A stretch of DNA of 64,000 nucleotides from Mannheimia indoligenes (GTDB lineage: Bacteria > Pseudomonadota > Gammaproteobacteria > Enterobacterales > Pasteurellaceae), in assembly GCF_036880405.1 (NCBI RefSeq), contig NZ_JBAJJM010000008.1, positions 82,866 through 146,865 of the forward strand. Reading direction: 5' to 3'. The translations under genes were made by a program, and so were the position numbers. The notes beneath the pieces are model-generated. The model saw nothing but the letters and a program-made list of their open reading frames with translations. It was not told where the DNA came from and did not search any database. Position 1 is the first letter of the stretch. Each line of letters opens with the position of its first letter. Shown here piece by piece: positions 1-8,776 of the stretch.

Positions 1-1032
1 CAATTCATTGCCGATCAGCAATTAGCAGAATGTGATGCAATTTGCCGTCAGCAAAATATGAACATTGGTATGTATCGCGATCTCGCCGTTGGCGTCAGCC
101 CCAATGGAGCAGAAACGTGGAATGACAAACAACTTTATTGTTTAAATGCGTCTGTCGGTGCTCCACCTGATGTATTAGGTCCACAAGGACAAAACTGGGG
201 CTTAACCCCAATGAATCCACACGTATTAAAACAACAAGCCTATCGCCCGTTTATTGAGCTGGTCAGAGCTAATATGAAGCATTGCGGAGCATTACGCCTT
301 GACCATATTATGTCTTTATTACGATTATGGTGGATTCCAAAAGGCGACAGTGCAGTGAATGGTGCTTATATCCGTTATCCTGTTGATGATTTAATTGCTA
401 TTTTGGCACTTGAAAGCCAACGCCATCAATGCCTGATTATCGGTGAAGATTTAGGCACTGTGCCAAAAGAAATTGTCAGCAAACTCAAAAATGCAGGAAT
501 TCTGTCTTACAAAATCTTCTATTTTGAATTTGATGAACAAGGAAAAAGTCGCGACTTGCAACATTATCCTTACCAAGCTATGACAACATTAAGTACTCAC
601 GATTTACCAACCATCAATGGTTATTGGCGTGGATATGATTTTGAATTAGGCGAAAAATTCGGTGTGTATCCAAATGCGGATATTTTGACCATTCTCAAAC
701 AAGACCGAGTCAATGCTAAAGTCAAAATATTACAACGCTTACAAGAGAATAATGTGGTGATAGAACCTGAAATTAGCGAGCAACTTAATTCACCGGTAAA
801 TACACCATTTATTCACCGTTTGCAAACCTATGTCGCTAATGTAAGCAGCGGATTATTCGGCTTTCAACCTGAAGACTGGTTGGGAATGACCGAACCTGTT
901 AATATTCCGGGAACTAGTACTCAATATGCCAACTGGCGACGTCGCTTGACCGTAAATATTGAAGATATTTTTGCTGATACCGCAATCCAAGCTTTATTGA
1001 GGGAAGTGAACAGAATCCGTAAAGAAAAATAA
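1..1032 (+). CDS. malQ: 4-alpha-glucanotransferase (amylomaltase), 3' part
   Basis: Disproportionating enzyme of maltodextrin/glycogen metabolism (GH77) that transfers 1,4-glucan chains between acceptors in the cytoplasm. The frame is open from base 1, so the gene starts outside the window and about 343 C-terminal residues are visible. Typical GH77 blocks are present: YRDLAVGVSPNGAETW with a catalytic-type Asp, GAPPDVLGPQGQNWG, ALRLDHIMSLLRLWWIP, the acid/base region IIGEDLGTVP, and STHDLPTINGYW. The C-terminus shows the usual GTSTQYANWRRRL ending. A strong hairpin follows. The N-terminal domain cannot be seen; a small gene at 40.0-40.3 kb resembles that missing domain but lies elsewhere. Confidence 0.93.
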   Translation, partial: QFIADQQLAECDAICRQQNMNIGMYRDLAVGVSPNGAETWNDKQLYCLNASVGAPPDVLGPQGQNWGLTPMNPHVLKQQAYRPFIELVRANMKHCGALRLDHIMSLLRLWWIPKGDSAVNGAYIRYPVDDLIAILALESQRHQCLIIGEDLGTVPKEIVSKLKNAGILSYKIFYFEFDEQGKSRDLQHYPYQAMTTLSTHDLPTINGYWRGYDFELGEKFGVYPNADILTILKQDRVNAKVKILQRLQENNVVIEPEISEQLNSPVNTPFIHRLQTYVANVSSGLFGFQPEDWLGMTEPVNIPGTSTQYANWRRRLTVNIEDIFADTAIQALLREVNRIRKEK

Positions 1033-1052
1033 CAAATACACAGTAAACAGAA

Positions 1053-1086
1053 AAAGGGGTAAAAGAATTTATTCTTTTACCCCTTT
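1053..1086. terminator. Bidirectional intrinsic terminator between malQ and the yidE-like gene
   Basis: A perfect 16-bp inverted repeat (arms 1053-1068 and 1071-1086, aaaggggtaaaagaat) lies between the convergent genes, A/T-rich on both flanks, so it can serve both strands. Confidence 0.85.
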
Positions 1087-1104
1087 CAAATATTAAAAAG
1101 AATA

Positions 1105-2763
1105 CTACCCTGCCACCCAAAGCATTATCGCTAGCACTTGCGGCAACATTATGCGTAGAAACATTACAAGTGGGTAAACAGTAGCATAAGAAAGAGCAGC
1201 TGCACCGTTGCCTTCTTTGATTTCGTTAGCGAATGCGAGAGCTGGTGGGTCAGTCATTGAACCGGCGAGTAATCCACAAAGACTTAGGTAATTCATTTTA
1301 GCGTAAATTCTGGCAATCAATCCTGTAATCATAAGTGGGAAGAATGTGATGATTGCACCAAAGAGAATCCACTCCATACCTTCACTACTGAGTAATGTTT
1401 CAAGGAATCGCCCACCGGATTTTAAACCAACAACGGCAAGAAAGAGTACAATCCCGATTTCACGTAAAGCAAGGTTCGCACTTGGTGGCATAAACCAGTA
1501 GAGTTTACGAATACTACCAATTCTAGCCAAAATGAGGGCAACCACAAGCGGTCCTCCAGCTAAACCAAGTTTTAATGCAACAGGAAAGCCCGGTAAATAA
1601 ATTGGGATAGAACCTAGCAATACACCTAATCCAATCCCAATAAAAATCGGCAACATTTGGACTTGTTGTAATTTTGATTGTGCATTGCCGATAATCGTCA
1701 TTACCATTTCAATATCCGCTTGGCGACCGACTAAATTCAACACATCACCAAATTGCAGTGTCATATCGCCTGTTGGGACTAACTCTACTCCGGCACGGTT
1801 GAGGCGTGAAATAACCACATCATATTTGCCTTTCAGCATTAATTGGCGAATTTGTTTGCCAAATACTTTTTCGTTGGTAACCACTGCTCGTTCGGAACGA
1901 TAAATTGTGCCTTTTGTAGAAACAGATACGTCTGCGACTTCGCCTAAAATAATTTGCATTTTATGTAGCGATGCTTGATCGCCAACTAAATGTAATATAT
2001 CGCCAACTTGTAACACCGTATCTACTCGGGGAATAGAAAGCTCCTCACCTCTTTTTAAACGAGAGTAGGAAACTTCGTGCAAATCAAAATCAGGTAATTG
2101 ATTAAGTGTTAAACCGTTAATATTAGGATTTGTTAAACGCACATTTAAAGTGCTGAGTTGTTCTTTACCTTGATTTTGAGACTGGTTAAAAGCTTCCGCT
2201 TCTTTATCAATATTAACTTTTAAGATGATACGAATTAACCACATTGTCAGTAAAATACCGATAATCCCAAACGGATAAGCAATGGCATAACTCATCCCCA
2301 TAATTTCGGTTACACTCCCTCCACTTAGTTCAGCAAGCACTTGTTGCCCTGCCCCTAGAGAAGGTGTGTTAGTAACTGCTCCCGAGAAAATACCTAAAAT
2401 CACAGGTAGAGGAATACCGAACAATTTATGAATAAGAACAACAAAAACCCCACTAAGTAACACAATCAAAACGGCAAAGCCATTGAGCTTTAAGCCTGAA
2501 TGTTTAAGAGAAGCAAAGAACCCTGGACCGACTTGAATACCTATTGAGTAAACAAATAAAATTAAACCGAATTCTTGAATAAAGTGGAGAGTATGGGCAT
2601 CAAGTTTAACACCAAATTGTGCCATAAAATGGGACACCAATAACCCGCCAAATAACACGCCACCGATGCCTAAACCAACGCCTCTAATTTTGATATGACC
2701 AATCCATAAACCAAGCACTGCCACTAAAGATAATAAACTGACAGTAAGTGCAATTTCGCTCAT
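1105..2763 (-). CDS. yidE: Putative transport protein of the AspT/YidE (AAE) family
   Basis: Inner-membrane transporter of the aspartate:alanine exchanger family; the substrate of YidE-type members is not established. The 552 residues match the usual length of about 550. Architecture: N-terminal membrane segments (residues 1-180), two soluble TrkA-C/RCK_C-like domains (about 200-285 and 290-370, the first ending VLQVGDILHLVGD and the second LQFGDVLNLVGR), then a second membrane block to the C-terminus. Glycine-rich GVLFGGLLVSHF and GAVTNTPSLGAG match the family's signature loops. Monocistronic, convergent with malQ; the upstream 215 bp to the next gene is AT-rich and carries the divergent promoters. 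Confidence 0.85.
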   Translation of the reverse strand: MSEIALTVSLLSLVAVLGLWIGHIKIRGVGLGIGGVLFGGLLVSHFMAQFGVKLDAHTLHFIQEFGLILFVYSIGIQVGPGFFASLKHSGLKLNGFAVLIVLLSGVFVVLIHKLFGIPLPVILGIFSGAVTNTPSLGAGQQVLAELSGGSVTEIMGMSYAIAYPFGIIGILLTMWLIRIILKVNIDKEAEAFNQSQNQGKEQLSTLNVRLTNPNINGLTLNQLPDFDLHEVSYSRLKRGEELSIPRVDTVLQVGDILHLVGDQASLHKMQIILGEVADVSVSTKGTIYRSERAVVTNEKVFGKQIRQLMLKGKYDVVISRLNRAGVELVPTGDMTLQFGDVLNLVGRQADIEMVMTIIGNAQSKLQQVQMLPIFIGIGLGVLLGSIPIYLPGFPVALKLGLAGGPLVVALILARIGSIRKLYWFMPPSANLALREIGIVLFLAVVGLKSGGRFLETLLSSEGMEWILFGAIITFFPLMITGLIARIYAKMNYLSLCGLLAGSMTDPPALAFANEIKEGNGAAALSYATVYPLVMFLRIMLPQVLAIMLWVAG

Positions 2764-2978
2764 AACAGCCTCTATCTAATACGAAATACCTCAAAAATGG
2801 TAGTTAATTTTAGCAAATCTCAAAAATCAAAAATGAGATCTATATCAAAAAAATAAATATTGATAGCATTACTCCAATGTTAATTTTCAAAAAAGTTCCC
2901 TAATTTAAAAAAAATTCTCGACAACTCTATTTTTTGGGGTAAATTAAATACTATTTTTATTACTTAAGGACAAACACA

Positions 2979-4355
2979 ATGCTATCTAACGAAGTTTTTA
3001 TTTCGATTATCGTATTGTTAGTACTGAGCTTGCTTAGAATTAACGTGGTAATCGCTCTTATTATTTCTGCACTTACCTGTGGCTTAATCGGCAATTTAGG
3101 TGTTGAAGGTGTCGGATTTACTGATGCACTACAAAAAACTATAAAAAGTTTTACCGGTGGTTTAGGTGGTGGTGCAGAAACTGCAATGAACTATGCCGTG
3201 CTTGGTGCTTTTGCAGTAGCTCTTTCAAAATCAGGTGTAACCGATTTATTAGCTTATAAAGTGATTAAATCATTCGGACACAGCCCATCAGGTCGCTCCG
3301 TAACGTGGTTTAAATATATTGTACTATTTGTGTTAGTTGCCTTTGCAATGTCTTCACAAAACTTAATTCCGATTCATATTGCTTTCATTCCAATCTTAAT
3401 TCCACCACTATTAAGCGTGATGAATAAATTAAAGATTGACCGCCGTGCGGTTGCTTGTGCTTTAACATTTGGTTTAACCGCCACTTATATGTTAATTCCG
3501 GCAGGTTTCGGTCAAATCTTCATTGAAAGTATCTTAGTTAAAAATATTAACCAAGCAGGTGAGCCATTCCAATTGGTAACTACAACCGCTGAAATGACAA
3601 AAGCAATGCTTATACCGGTATCAGGTATGATCGTAGGATTACTTTTTGCATTCTTTGTGTCATACCGCAAACCTCGTGTGTATGCAGAAAATACACCTGA
3701 ACCAACTGTTGATGATATTGAAACTCGAGTAGCTAACGTTAAACCTTTCCATATTGGAATTAGTATTTTAGCAATTATCGCAACCTGTTCTGTGCAATTA
3801 GCGACAAATTCAACCATTATCGGCGGTTTAGTTGGTTTAGTGATTTTTGCCTTAGGTGGCGTATTCAAATTAAAAGAGAGCAACGATGTGTTCCAAGCCG
3901 GCTTACGTTTAATGGCAATGATCGGTTTTGTAATGATTGCAGCCTCAGGCTTTGCCGGCGTGGTTAATTCAACCGGTGGTGTACCTGCATTAGTGGAAAG
4001 CCTGCGTGATGTTATCTCATCAAAAGAAATGGCAGCACTATTAATGCTTGTAGTTGGCTTATTCATCACAATGGGGATTGGCTCATCATTCTCAACCGTG
4101 CCGATTATTACCTCAATCTACGTGCCACTTTGTGTGTCTTTTGGTTTCTCACCACTTGCTACAATGGCGATTGTGGGTGTAGCAGCCGCATTAGGCGATG
4201 CTGGCTCACCGGCTTCTGACTCAACGCTTGGTCCAACATCAGGCTTGAACGCTGACGGCAAGCACGACCACATTTGGGATTCTGTTGTACCAACCTTTAT
4301 CCACTTTAATATTCCATTATTAGTGTTCGGCTGGATTGCAGCAATGACACTTTAA
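2979..4355 (+). CDS. Na+/H+ antiporter family (NhaC/YuiF-like) membrane protein
   Basis: Multi-spanning inner-membrane protein of 458 residues with about 11-12 hydrophobic segments, resembling the Pasteurellaceae proteins annotated as Na+/H+ antiporter family and the Bacillus YuiF type proposed to carry amino acids. Conserved-looking loops are GGLGGGAETAMNYAVLGAFA near residue 62 and GDAGSPASDSTLGPTSGLN near residue 408. The start is supported by an aagga ribosome-binding site eight bases upstream. It stands alone, divergent from the yidE-like gene, and ends in an uptake-signal hairpin. The transported ion or solute cannot be read from sequence. Confidence 0.75.
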   Translation: MLSNEVFISIIVLLVLSLLRINVVIALIISALTCGLIGNLGVEGVGFTDALQKTIKSFTGGLGGGAETAMNYAVLGAFAVALSKSGVTDLLAYKVIKSFGHSPSGRSVTWFKYIVLFVLVAFAMSSQNLIPIHIAFIPILIPPLLSVMNKLKIDRRAVACALTFGLTATYMLIPAGFGQIFIESILVKNINQAGEPFQLVTTTAEMTKAMLIPVSGMIVGLLFAFFVSYRKPRVYAENTPEPTVDDIETRVANVKPFHIGISILAIIATCSVQLATNSTIIGGLVGLVIFALGGVFKLKESNDVFQAGLRLMAMIGFVMIAASGFAGVVNSTGGVPALVESLRDVISSKEMAALLMLVVGLFITMGIGSSFSTVPIITSIYVPLCVSFGFSPLATMAIVGVAAALGDAGSPASDSTLGPTSGLNADGKHDHIWDSVVPTFIHFNIPLLVFGWIAAMTL

Positions 4356-4384
4356 GTTATAATACGCAAAGTTTTCGCAAAATC

Positions 4385-4413
4385 AGACCGCTTGCAGAGA
4401 TGACAAGCGGTCT
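4385..4413. terminator. Inverted uptake-signal pair acting as terminator
   Basis: Arms agaccgcttg (4385-4394) and caagcggtct (4404-4413) are head-to-head DNA uptake signals forming a 10-bp stem followed by attttc. It ends the upstream antiporter-family gene and lies just before xthA. Confidence 0.7.
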
Positions 4414-4450
4414 ATTTTCATCTATTTTTTGCAAAATCTTAGGATACTCA

Positions 4451-5254
4451 ATGAAATTTATCTCTTTTAATATCAATGGCTTGCGTGCCAGACCGCATCA
4501 ACTTGAAGCAATTATCGAAAAACATCAGCCTGATGTAATCGGCTTACAAGAAATCAAAGTGGCTGATGAAGATTTCCCTTACGATTTAGTCAATCATTTG
4601 GGTTATCACGTTTTCCATCACGGGCAAAAAGGGCATTATGGCGTTGCTCTATTAACGAAAAAAGAACCGCTTGCAGTGCGTAAAGGTTTCCCAACCGATG
4701 TGTTAGATGCTCAAAAGCGAATGATTATGGCAGATATTGAAACCGATTTTGGCGTTTTAACTGTATTAAACGGCTATTTCCCACAGGGAGAAAACCGTAA
4801 CCACGAAACCAAATTCCCGGCTAAACAGAAATTCTATGCCGATTTGCAACACTACTTGGAAACTGAGTTAAAGCCGGAAAATCCAATCATCATTATGGGC
4901 GATATGAATATCAGCCCGACCGACTTGGATATCGGCATCGGTGAAGTCAATCGCAAGCGTTGGTTACGTGATGGAAAATGTTCTTTTTTACCCGAAGAGC
5001 GTGAGTGGCTAGAGCGTTTACACAGCTTTGGTTTAATCGATACTTTCCGTGCTGCAAACCCTGAGGTAAATGATAAATTCTCGTGGTTTGATTATCGCTC
5101 TAAAGGTTTTGACGACAATCGCGGCTTGCGTATTGATTTAATTCTCGCCTCAAAATCACTGGCTGAGCGTTGTGTAGAAACAGGAATTGATTTAGAAATT
5201 CGTGCGATGGAAAAACCATCTGACCACTCCCCTGTTTGGGCAACTTTTAAATAA
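4451..5254 (+). CDS. xthA: Exodeoxyribonuclease III
   Basis: Class II AP endonuclease and 3'-5' exonuclease/3'-phosphatase acting in base-excision repair. Residues in order: MKFISFNINGLRAR start, metal-binding Glu in LQEIKV, the Tyr/Gly region NGYFPQGENR, Asp/Asn catalytic pair in IIMGDMNISP, and the catalytic His in PSDHSPVWATF at the C-terminus. From ATG 4451 the protein is 267 residues, the normal length; an upstream in-frame ATG at 4400 lies inside the preceding uptake-signal hairpin and is rejected. Monocistronic, closed by a second uptake-signal terminator. Confidence 0.96.
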   Translation: MKFISFNINGLRARPHQLEAIIEKHQPDVIGLQEIKVADEDFPYDLVNHLGYHVFHHGQKGHYGVALLTKKEPLAVRKGFPTDVLDAQKRMIMADIETDFGVLTVLNGYFPQGENRNHETKFPAKQKFYADLQHYLETELKPENPIIIMGDMNISPTDLDIGIGEVNRKRWLRDGKCSFLPEEREWLERLHSFGLIDTFRAANPEVNDKFSWFDYRSKGFDDNRGLRIDLILASKSLAERCVETGIDLEIRAMEKPSDHSPVWATFK

Positions 5255-5277
5255 TTTGCAAAAAAATTTACTTTTTT

Positions 5278-5313
5278 AACCGCTTGTAGTACTTTCACAA
5301 GCGGTTGTTTTTT
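5278..5313 (+). terminator. Uptake-signal hairpin terminator after xthA
   Basis: Arms aaccgcttgt (5278-5287) and acaagcggtt (5297-5306) form a 10-bp stem immediately followed by gttttttc. Confidence 0.75.
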
Positions 5314-5400
5314 CTCACTTTTTTGCATTTTCACATCATACTATATCCCTTTTCAAATTTGTGCTACAATCAAACACTATTTTTAGACTATATTTAGATT

Positions 5401-5985
5401 ATGAATACACGCTTAACCGTTATTTTACTGATTATTGTTGCCATACTCGGCGGTTGGTATTACAGCTTACAAGAGAAAGATAACACAGGGCTTGATCAGC
5501 TGATTAAAAAGGAAGGGCAGCCTGAATATGTAGGGAATAAAATGTCCACTACAGTTTATGATTTGAAAGGCAATCCACAATATTTCGCTCAGGCTACAGA
5601 AATCAAACGTTATGAATCCACCGAGCGAACCGAGTTTTTTAAACCTTTTATTGAACTTTTTGCAAAAGAATCCACGCAAAAACAGTGGAAAGTGAGTGCT
5701 GATTACGCTGAAATTACCAAAGAAAAAATGTTAAATTTAAAGGGTAATATCAAACTCGATGCGTTAGATCCTGCTTCTCGTTTACAACAGATCACTACGG
5801 ATACTTTAACCGTTGATTTAAACACGCAGGATATTTTTACCGAAAGTGCGGTCAAATCAATAGGCTCGGGCTTTACAACAACAGGGGTTGGATTAAAAGG
5901 TAACTTAAAACAACAAGTTGCCACCTTACAAAAAGAGGTAAAATCTTACATTGAACCGACTATTATTAAAGAAACAAAAGAATAA
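5401..5985 (+). CDS. lptC: Lipopolysaccharide export protein LptC
   Basis: Bitopic inner-membrane component of the Lpt bridge that takes LPS from LptB2FG and hands it to LptA. 194 residues: one N-terminal membrane anchor (residues 4-22, TVILLIIVAILGGWYY) and a periplasmic OstA-like beta-jellyroll (DLKGNPQYFAQA, LKGNIKLDAL). First gene of lptC-lptA-lptB with 23 bp to lptA. kdsC, usually upstream in enterics, is absent here; xthA occupies that side. The coding sequence contains a Haemophilus-type uptake signal at 5844-5852, unusual in this genome. Confidence 0.92.
   Translation: MNTRLTVILLIIVAILGGWYYSLQEKDNTGLDQLIKKEGQPEYVGNKMSTTVYDLKGNPQYFAQATEIKRYESTERTEFFKPFIELFAKESTQKQWKVSADYAEITKEKMLNLKGNIKLDALDPASRLQQITTDTLTVDLNTQDIFTESAVKSIGSGFTTTGVGLKGNLKQQVATLQKEVKSYIEPTIIKETKE
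5844..5852 (+). other. Haemophilus-type DNA uptake signal inside lptC
   Basis: The 9-mer aagtgcggt followed by caaat matches the extended H. influenzae uptake signal, whereas essentially all other uptake signals in the window are of the ACAAGCGGT type. It is encoded in frame in lptC (residues ESAVKS). Confidence 0.6.
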
Positions 5986-6008
5986 TTTGCTTTTCAAAAG
6001 GAATAAAA

Positions 6009-6515
6009 ATGAAATTAATGTTTAAATCTATTTTAGTAACGATGTTACTAGGTAGCAGTTTTTCAGCTTATGCGTTAAAAGGTGATACTGATCAGCCTAT
6101 TAATATTGATTCAGGCAGCCAATCTTTAGATATGACGAATAATATCGTTACCTTTAGCGATAACGTAGTGATTACACAAGGCTCCATTAAAGTAACCGCT
6201 GCGAATGTAAAAATTACTCGTCAAGAGGGGAAAAAAGAGACAATTGATGCTACTGGTTCGCCGGTTACCTTCCAGCAAACCTTAGATAATGGCAAACCTG
6301 TAAATGGTAAAGGCAGTAGTGTTCATTACGATTTAAATTCAGAATTTTTAACCTTAATCGGCAATGCTGAATTAAAACAGCAAGGTAGCTTTATTCGAGC
6401 AAATAAAATTACTTATGATGTGAAAAAGCAGCAACTTAAAGCGACAAGTGGCAGTAAATCACGCGTGAAAACCGTGTTAATTCCAAACGAACTTCAAGAT
6501 AATAAGAAAAAATAG
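6009..6515 (+). CDS. lptA: Lipopolysaccharide transport periplasmic protein LptA
   Basis: Periplasmic beta-jellyroll protein whose monomers bridge LptC and LptD for LPS transit. 168 residues: signal peptide ending near SAYA|LKGDT, then an OstA domain with the repeated pattern of beta strands (SLDMTNNIVTFSDNVVITQG, LTLIGNAELKQQG). The C-terminal tail is lysine-rich. Follows lptC by 23 bp with an aaaggaa ribosome-binding site, and precedes lptB by 9 bp, indicating one transcript. Confidence 0.92.
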   Translation: MKLMFKSILVTMLLGSSFSAYALKGDTDQPINIDSGSQSLDMTNNIVTFSDNVVITQGSIKVTAANVKITRQEGKKETIDATGSPVTFQQTLDNGKPVNGKGSSVHYDLNSEFLTLIGNAELKQQGSFIRANKITYDVKKQQLKATSGSKSRVKTVLIPNELQDNKKK

Positions 6516-6524
6516 GGTTAATCT

Positions 6525-7250
6525 ATGTCTGTACTTTATGCAGAACATTTAGCAAAAAGTTATAAACAACGCCAAGTCGTCAAAGATGTGAGTCTGAATG
6601 TAAAATCAGGTGAAATTGTTGGCTTGCTTGGTCCGAACGGTGCGGGTAAAACAACTACTTTCTATATGGTTGTTGGCTTGGTTCGCCACGATCACGGCAC
6701 AATCCGCATTGATAATGAAGATATCAGCACATTACCAATGCACGACCGTGCAAAGCAAGGCATTGGTTATCTTCCGCAAGAAGCTTCTATTTTCCGCCGT
6801 TTGAGCGTGTATGATAATTTAATGTCCGTGCTACAAGTGCGTAAAGACATTAATGATAAAGAACGCAAAGACCGTGCTGAAGAGTTGATTTCAGAATTTC
6901 ATATTGAGCATATCCGCAACAGTTTAGGGCAATCGCTCTCCGGTGGGGAGCGTCGCCGAGTGGAAATTGCCCGTGCTTTAGCGGCAAATCCGAAATTTAT
7001 TCTGTTAGATGAACCCTTTGCCGGAGTTGATCCTATTTCCGTGATTGATATTAAAAAAATCATTGTGAATTTAAAAGAGCGTGGCTTAGGTGTTCTGATC
7101 ACCGACCATAACGTGCGTGAAACCTTAGATGTATGCGAACGTGCTTATATTGTGGGGAGTGGTGAAATGATAGCCAGCGGTACGCCACAGCAAGTGCTTG
7201 AAAATCCTGATGTAAAACGTGTTTATTTAGGCGATCAATTCAAACTTTAA
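6525..7250 (+). CDS. lptB: LPS export ABC transporter ATPase LptB
   Basis: Cytoplasmic ATPase of LptB2FG, powering extraction of LPS from the inner membrane. 241 residues, the family length. Walker A GLLGPNGAGKTTTFYM, Q-loop GYLPQEASIFRRL, signature LSGGERRRVEIARAL, Walker B FILLDEPFAGVDP and switch His in LITDHNVRETL are all intact. lptF/lptG are not adjacent, as is usual. Third gene of lptCAB; two hairpins separate it from ptsN. Confidence 0.96.
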   Translation: MSVLYAEHLAKSYKQRQVVKDVSLNVKSGEIVGLLGPNGAGKTTTFYMVVGLVRHDHGTIRIDNEDISTLPMHDRAKQGIGYLPQEASIFRRLSVYDNLMSVLQVRKDINDKERKDRAEELISEFHIEHIRNSLGQSLSGGERRRVEIARALAANPKFILLDEPFAGVDPISVIDIKKIIVNLKERGLGVLITDHNVRETLDVCERAYIVGSGEMIASGTPQQVLENPDVKRVYLGDQFKL

Positions 7251-7253
7251 CTA

Positions 7254-7290
7254 AAATCCCCTTTTTAGGGGATTTCATCTTTAGATGAAA
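7254..7290 (+). terminator. Double hairpin between lptB and ptsN
   Basis: Two adjoining inverted repeats: aaatcccc/ggggattt (7254-7261 and 7268-7275) and tttcatct/agatgaaa (7273-7280 and 7283-7290), which overlap so only one can form at a time. They sit exactly where rpoN and hpf lie in enterics. A partial terminator or attenuator that lowers ptsN-rapZ relative to lptCAB is an inference. Confidence 0.5.
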
Positions 7291-7294
7291 AATT

Positions 7295-7822
7295 ATGACA
7301 AAATTAACGGAATTTTTAAGCCCTGAAAACATTCGTCAAGGCGTGTTGGTTTCCAGTAAAAAGAGGGCGTTAGAGCTAGTCGGAAAGGTTGTAGCTGAAT
7401 CCATTAATCAACCTCATTTAACACAAGCAGAAGCACAAAATGAATCTGTCTGCCCGATTGATTGTTTTGCTAACTTATTTAAGCGTGAAAAATTAGGTTC
7501 AACAGGTTTAAATCAAGGTATTGCACTTCCCCACGCAAAATTACCCGCTTGTAACGGCTTAACCTTAGACAAACCAATTGCGGTATTTTTGCAATTAGAA
7601 GAAGCCATTGATTATGAAGCACAAGACAACAAAGATGTTGATCTTATTTATGCGATTATGTTTCCTGAAAATAGCTGCGAACAATATAAGAGCTGCTTGC
7701 CACAAATTGCGAAACAATTAGCGGATAAATCCTTATTAAAACAGCTCCGAGCAGCAGAATCAGCAGAGGATATTTGGCAAATTTTGGTGTATGCTGATAA
7801 TCACCCAAAAGATGAAGAATAA
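7295..7822 (+). CDS. ptsN: PTS IIA-like nitrogen-regulatory protein
   Basis: EIIA-Ntr, phosphate-accepting regulatory component of the nitrogen PTS, controlling potassium and nitrogen-related functions. 175 residues of a PTS_EIIA type-2 domain with the phosphorylatable His in GLNQGIALPHAK. Start ATG 7295 follows the double hairpin, so the ribosome-binding site is weak and partly sequestered. Ends 12 bp before rapZ. Here it is separated from its usual partner rpoN, which is missing from the cluster; the npr gene that follows rapZ in E. coli is also absent. Confidence 0.9.
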   Translation: MTKLTEFLSPENIRQGVLVSSKKRALELVGKVVAESINQPHLTQAEAQNESVCPIDCFANLFKREKLGSTGLNQGIALPHAKLPACNGLTLDKPIAVFLQLEEAIDYEAQDNKDVDLIYAIMFPENSCEQYKSCLPQIAKQLADKSLLKQLRAAESAEDIWQILVYADNHPKDEE

Positions 7823-7834
7823 TAGTGAGGCAAT

Positions 7835-8701
7835 ATGGAGTTAATCATTATCAGTGGGCATTCCGGCTCCGGTAAGTCAGTGGCATTAAGAGCATTAGAA
7901 GATGCAGGCTATTACTGCGTTGATAATATTCCTTTAGCCTTAATTCCAACCTTAACTTACTATCTTACTCAAGAAAACCGTTCTGCGGTCATTAGCTTAG
8001 ATATTCGCAATCTGCCGAATACGCCTAATGCCATTGAAGAATTACTTACTCAGCTTGAACCTTTAAATACTAAGCTGATTTTCTTAGATTGTGATCGTAA
8101 TACGCTCATTCGCCGTTATAGCGACTCTCGCCGCATTCATCCACTTTCCACACAAAATGATCTTTCATTGGAAGGAGCGATTGATCTCGAACGGAAATTG
8201 CTTGAGCCATTAGTACAAAATGCTAACTATATTATCGATACCAGCAATATCTCTTCACACGAGTTGGCAGAAAATCTACGTCATTTATTACAAGGTTCTA
8301 GCGATAAAGAACTCAAAATTATTTTCCAATCCTTCGGTTTTAAATACGGTTTACCTGCCGATGCCGATTATGTGTTTGATGTTCGCTTTTTGCCAAATCC
8401 ACATTGGAATCCAGAGCTTCGTCCTATGACGGGCTTAGAACAGCCGGTGATCGATTTTTTAGAACGCCAAACCGATGTACATAATTTCATCTACCAAACA
8501 CGCAATTATCTAGAAATGTGGCTACCAATGTTAGAGAAAAATAATCGTAGCTATTTGACTATTGCGATTGGCTGTACCGGTGGGAAACACCGCTCTGTAT
8601 TTATTGCCGAGCAATTGGCAAAATATTTTCAAGCAAAAGGTAAGAATGTACAAATTCGCCATAAAAGTTTGGAAAAACACCATAAGAAAACCTCTAATTA
8701 G
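7835..8701 (+). CDS. rapZ: RNase adapter protein RapZ
   Basis: RNA- and nucleotide-binding protein that in E. coli targets the sRNA GlmZ to RNase E and so controls glucosamine-6-phosphate synthesis. 288 residues. N-terminal P-loop IISGHSGSGKSVALRALED, Walker-B-like IFLDCDRNTLIRRY, and the conserved C-terminal half with DVRFLPNPHW and AIGCTGGKHRSV, whose Cys/His/Arg residues form the RNA/metabolite-binding face. Preceded by tgagg ribosome-binding site; last gene of lptCAB-ptsN-rapZ and followed by an uptake-signal hairpin. Confidence 0.95.
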   Translation: MELIIISGHSGSGKSVALRALEDAGYYCVDNIPLALIPTLTYYLTQENRSAVISLDIRNLPNTPNAIEELLTQLEPLNTKLIFLDCDRNTLIRRYSDSRRIHPLSTQNDLSLEGAIDLERKLLEPLVQNANYIIDTSNISSHELAENLRHLLQGSSDKELKIIFQSFGFKYGLPADADYVFDVRFLPNPHWNPELRPMTGLEQPVIDFLERQTDVHNFIYQTRNYLEMWLPMLEKNNRSYLTIAIGCTGGKHRSVFIAEQLAKYFQAKGKNVQIRHKSLEKHHKKTSN

Positions 8702-8708
8702 TTGAGCT

Positions 8709-8766
8709 ACAAGCGGTTAAATTTTTTCCATAAATTGCAATTTTTAGAGAAAATTTGACCGCTTGT
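8709..8766. terminator. Uptake-signal inverted pair after rapZ
   Basis: Two 17-nt arms (8709-8725 and 8750-8766) starting acaagcggt and ending accgcttgt, one G:U-type mismatch, separate rapZ from the next gene on the same strand. Confidence 0.6.
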
Positions 8767-8776
8767 AAATGTTGAA

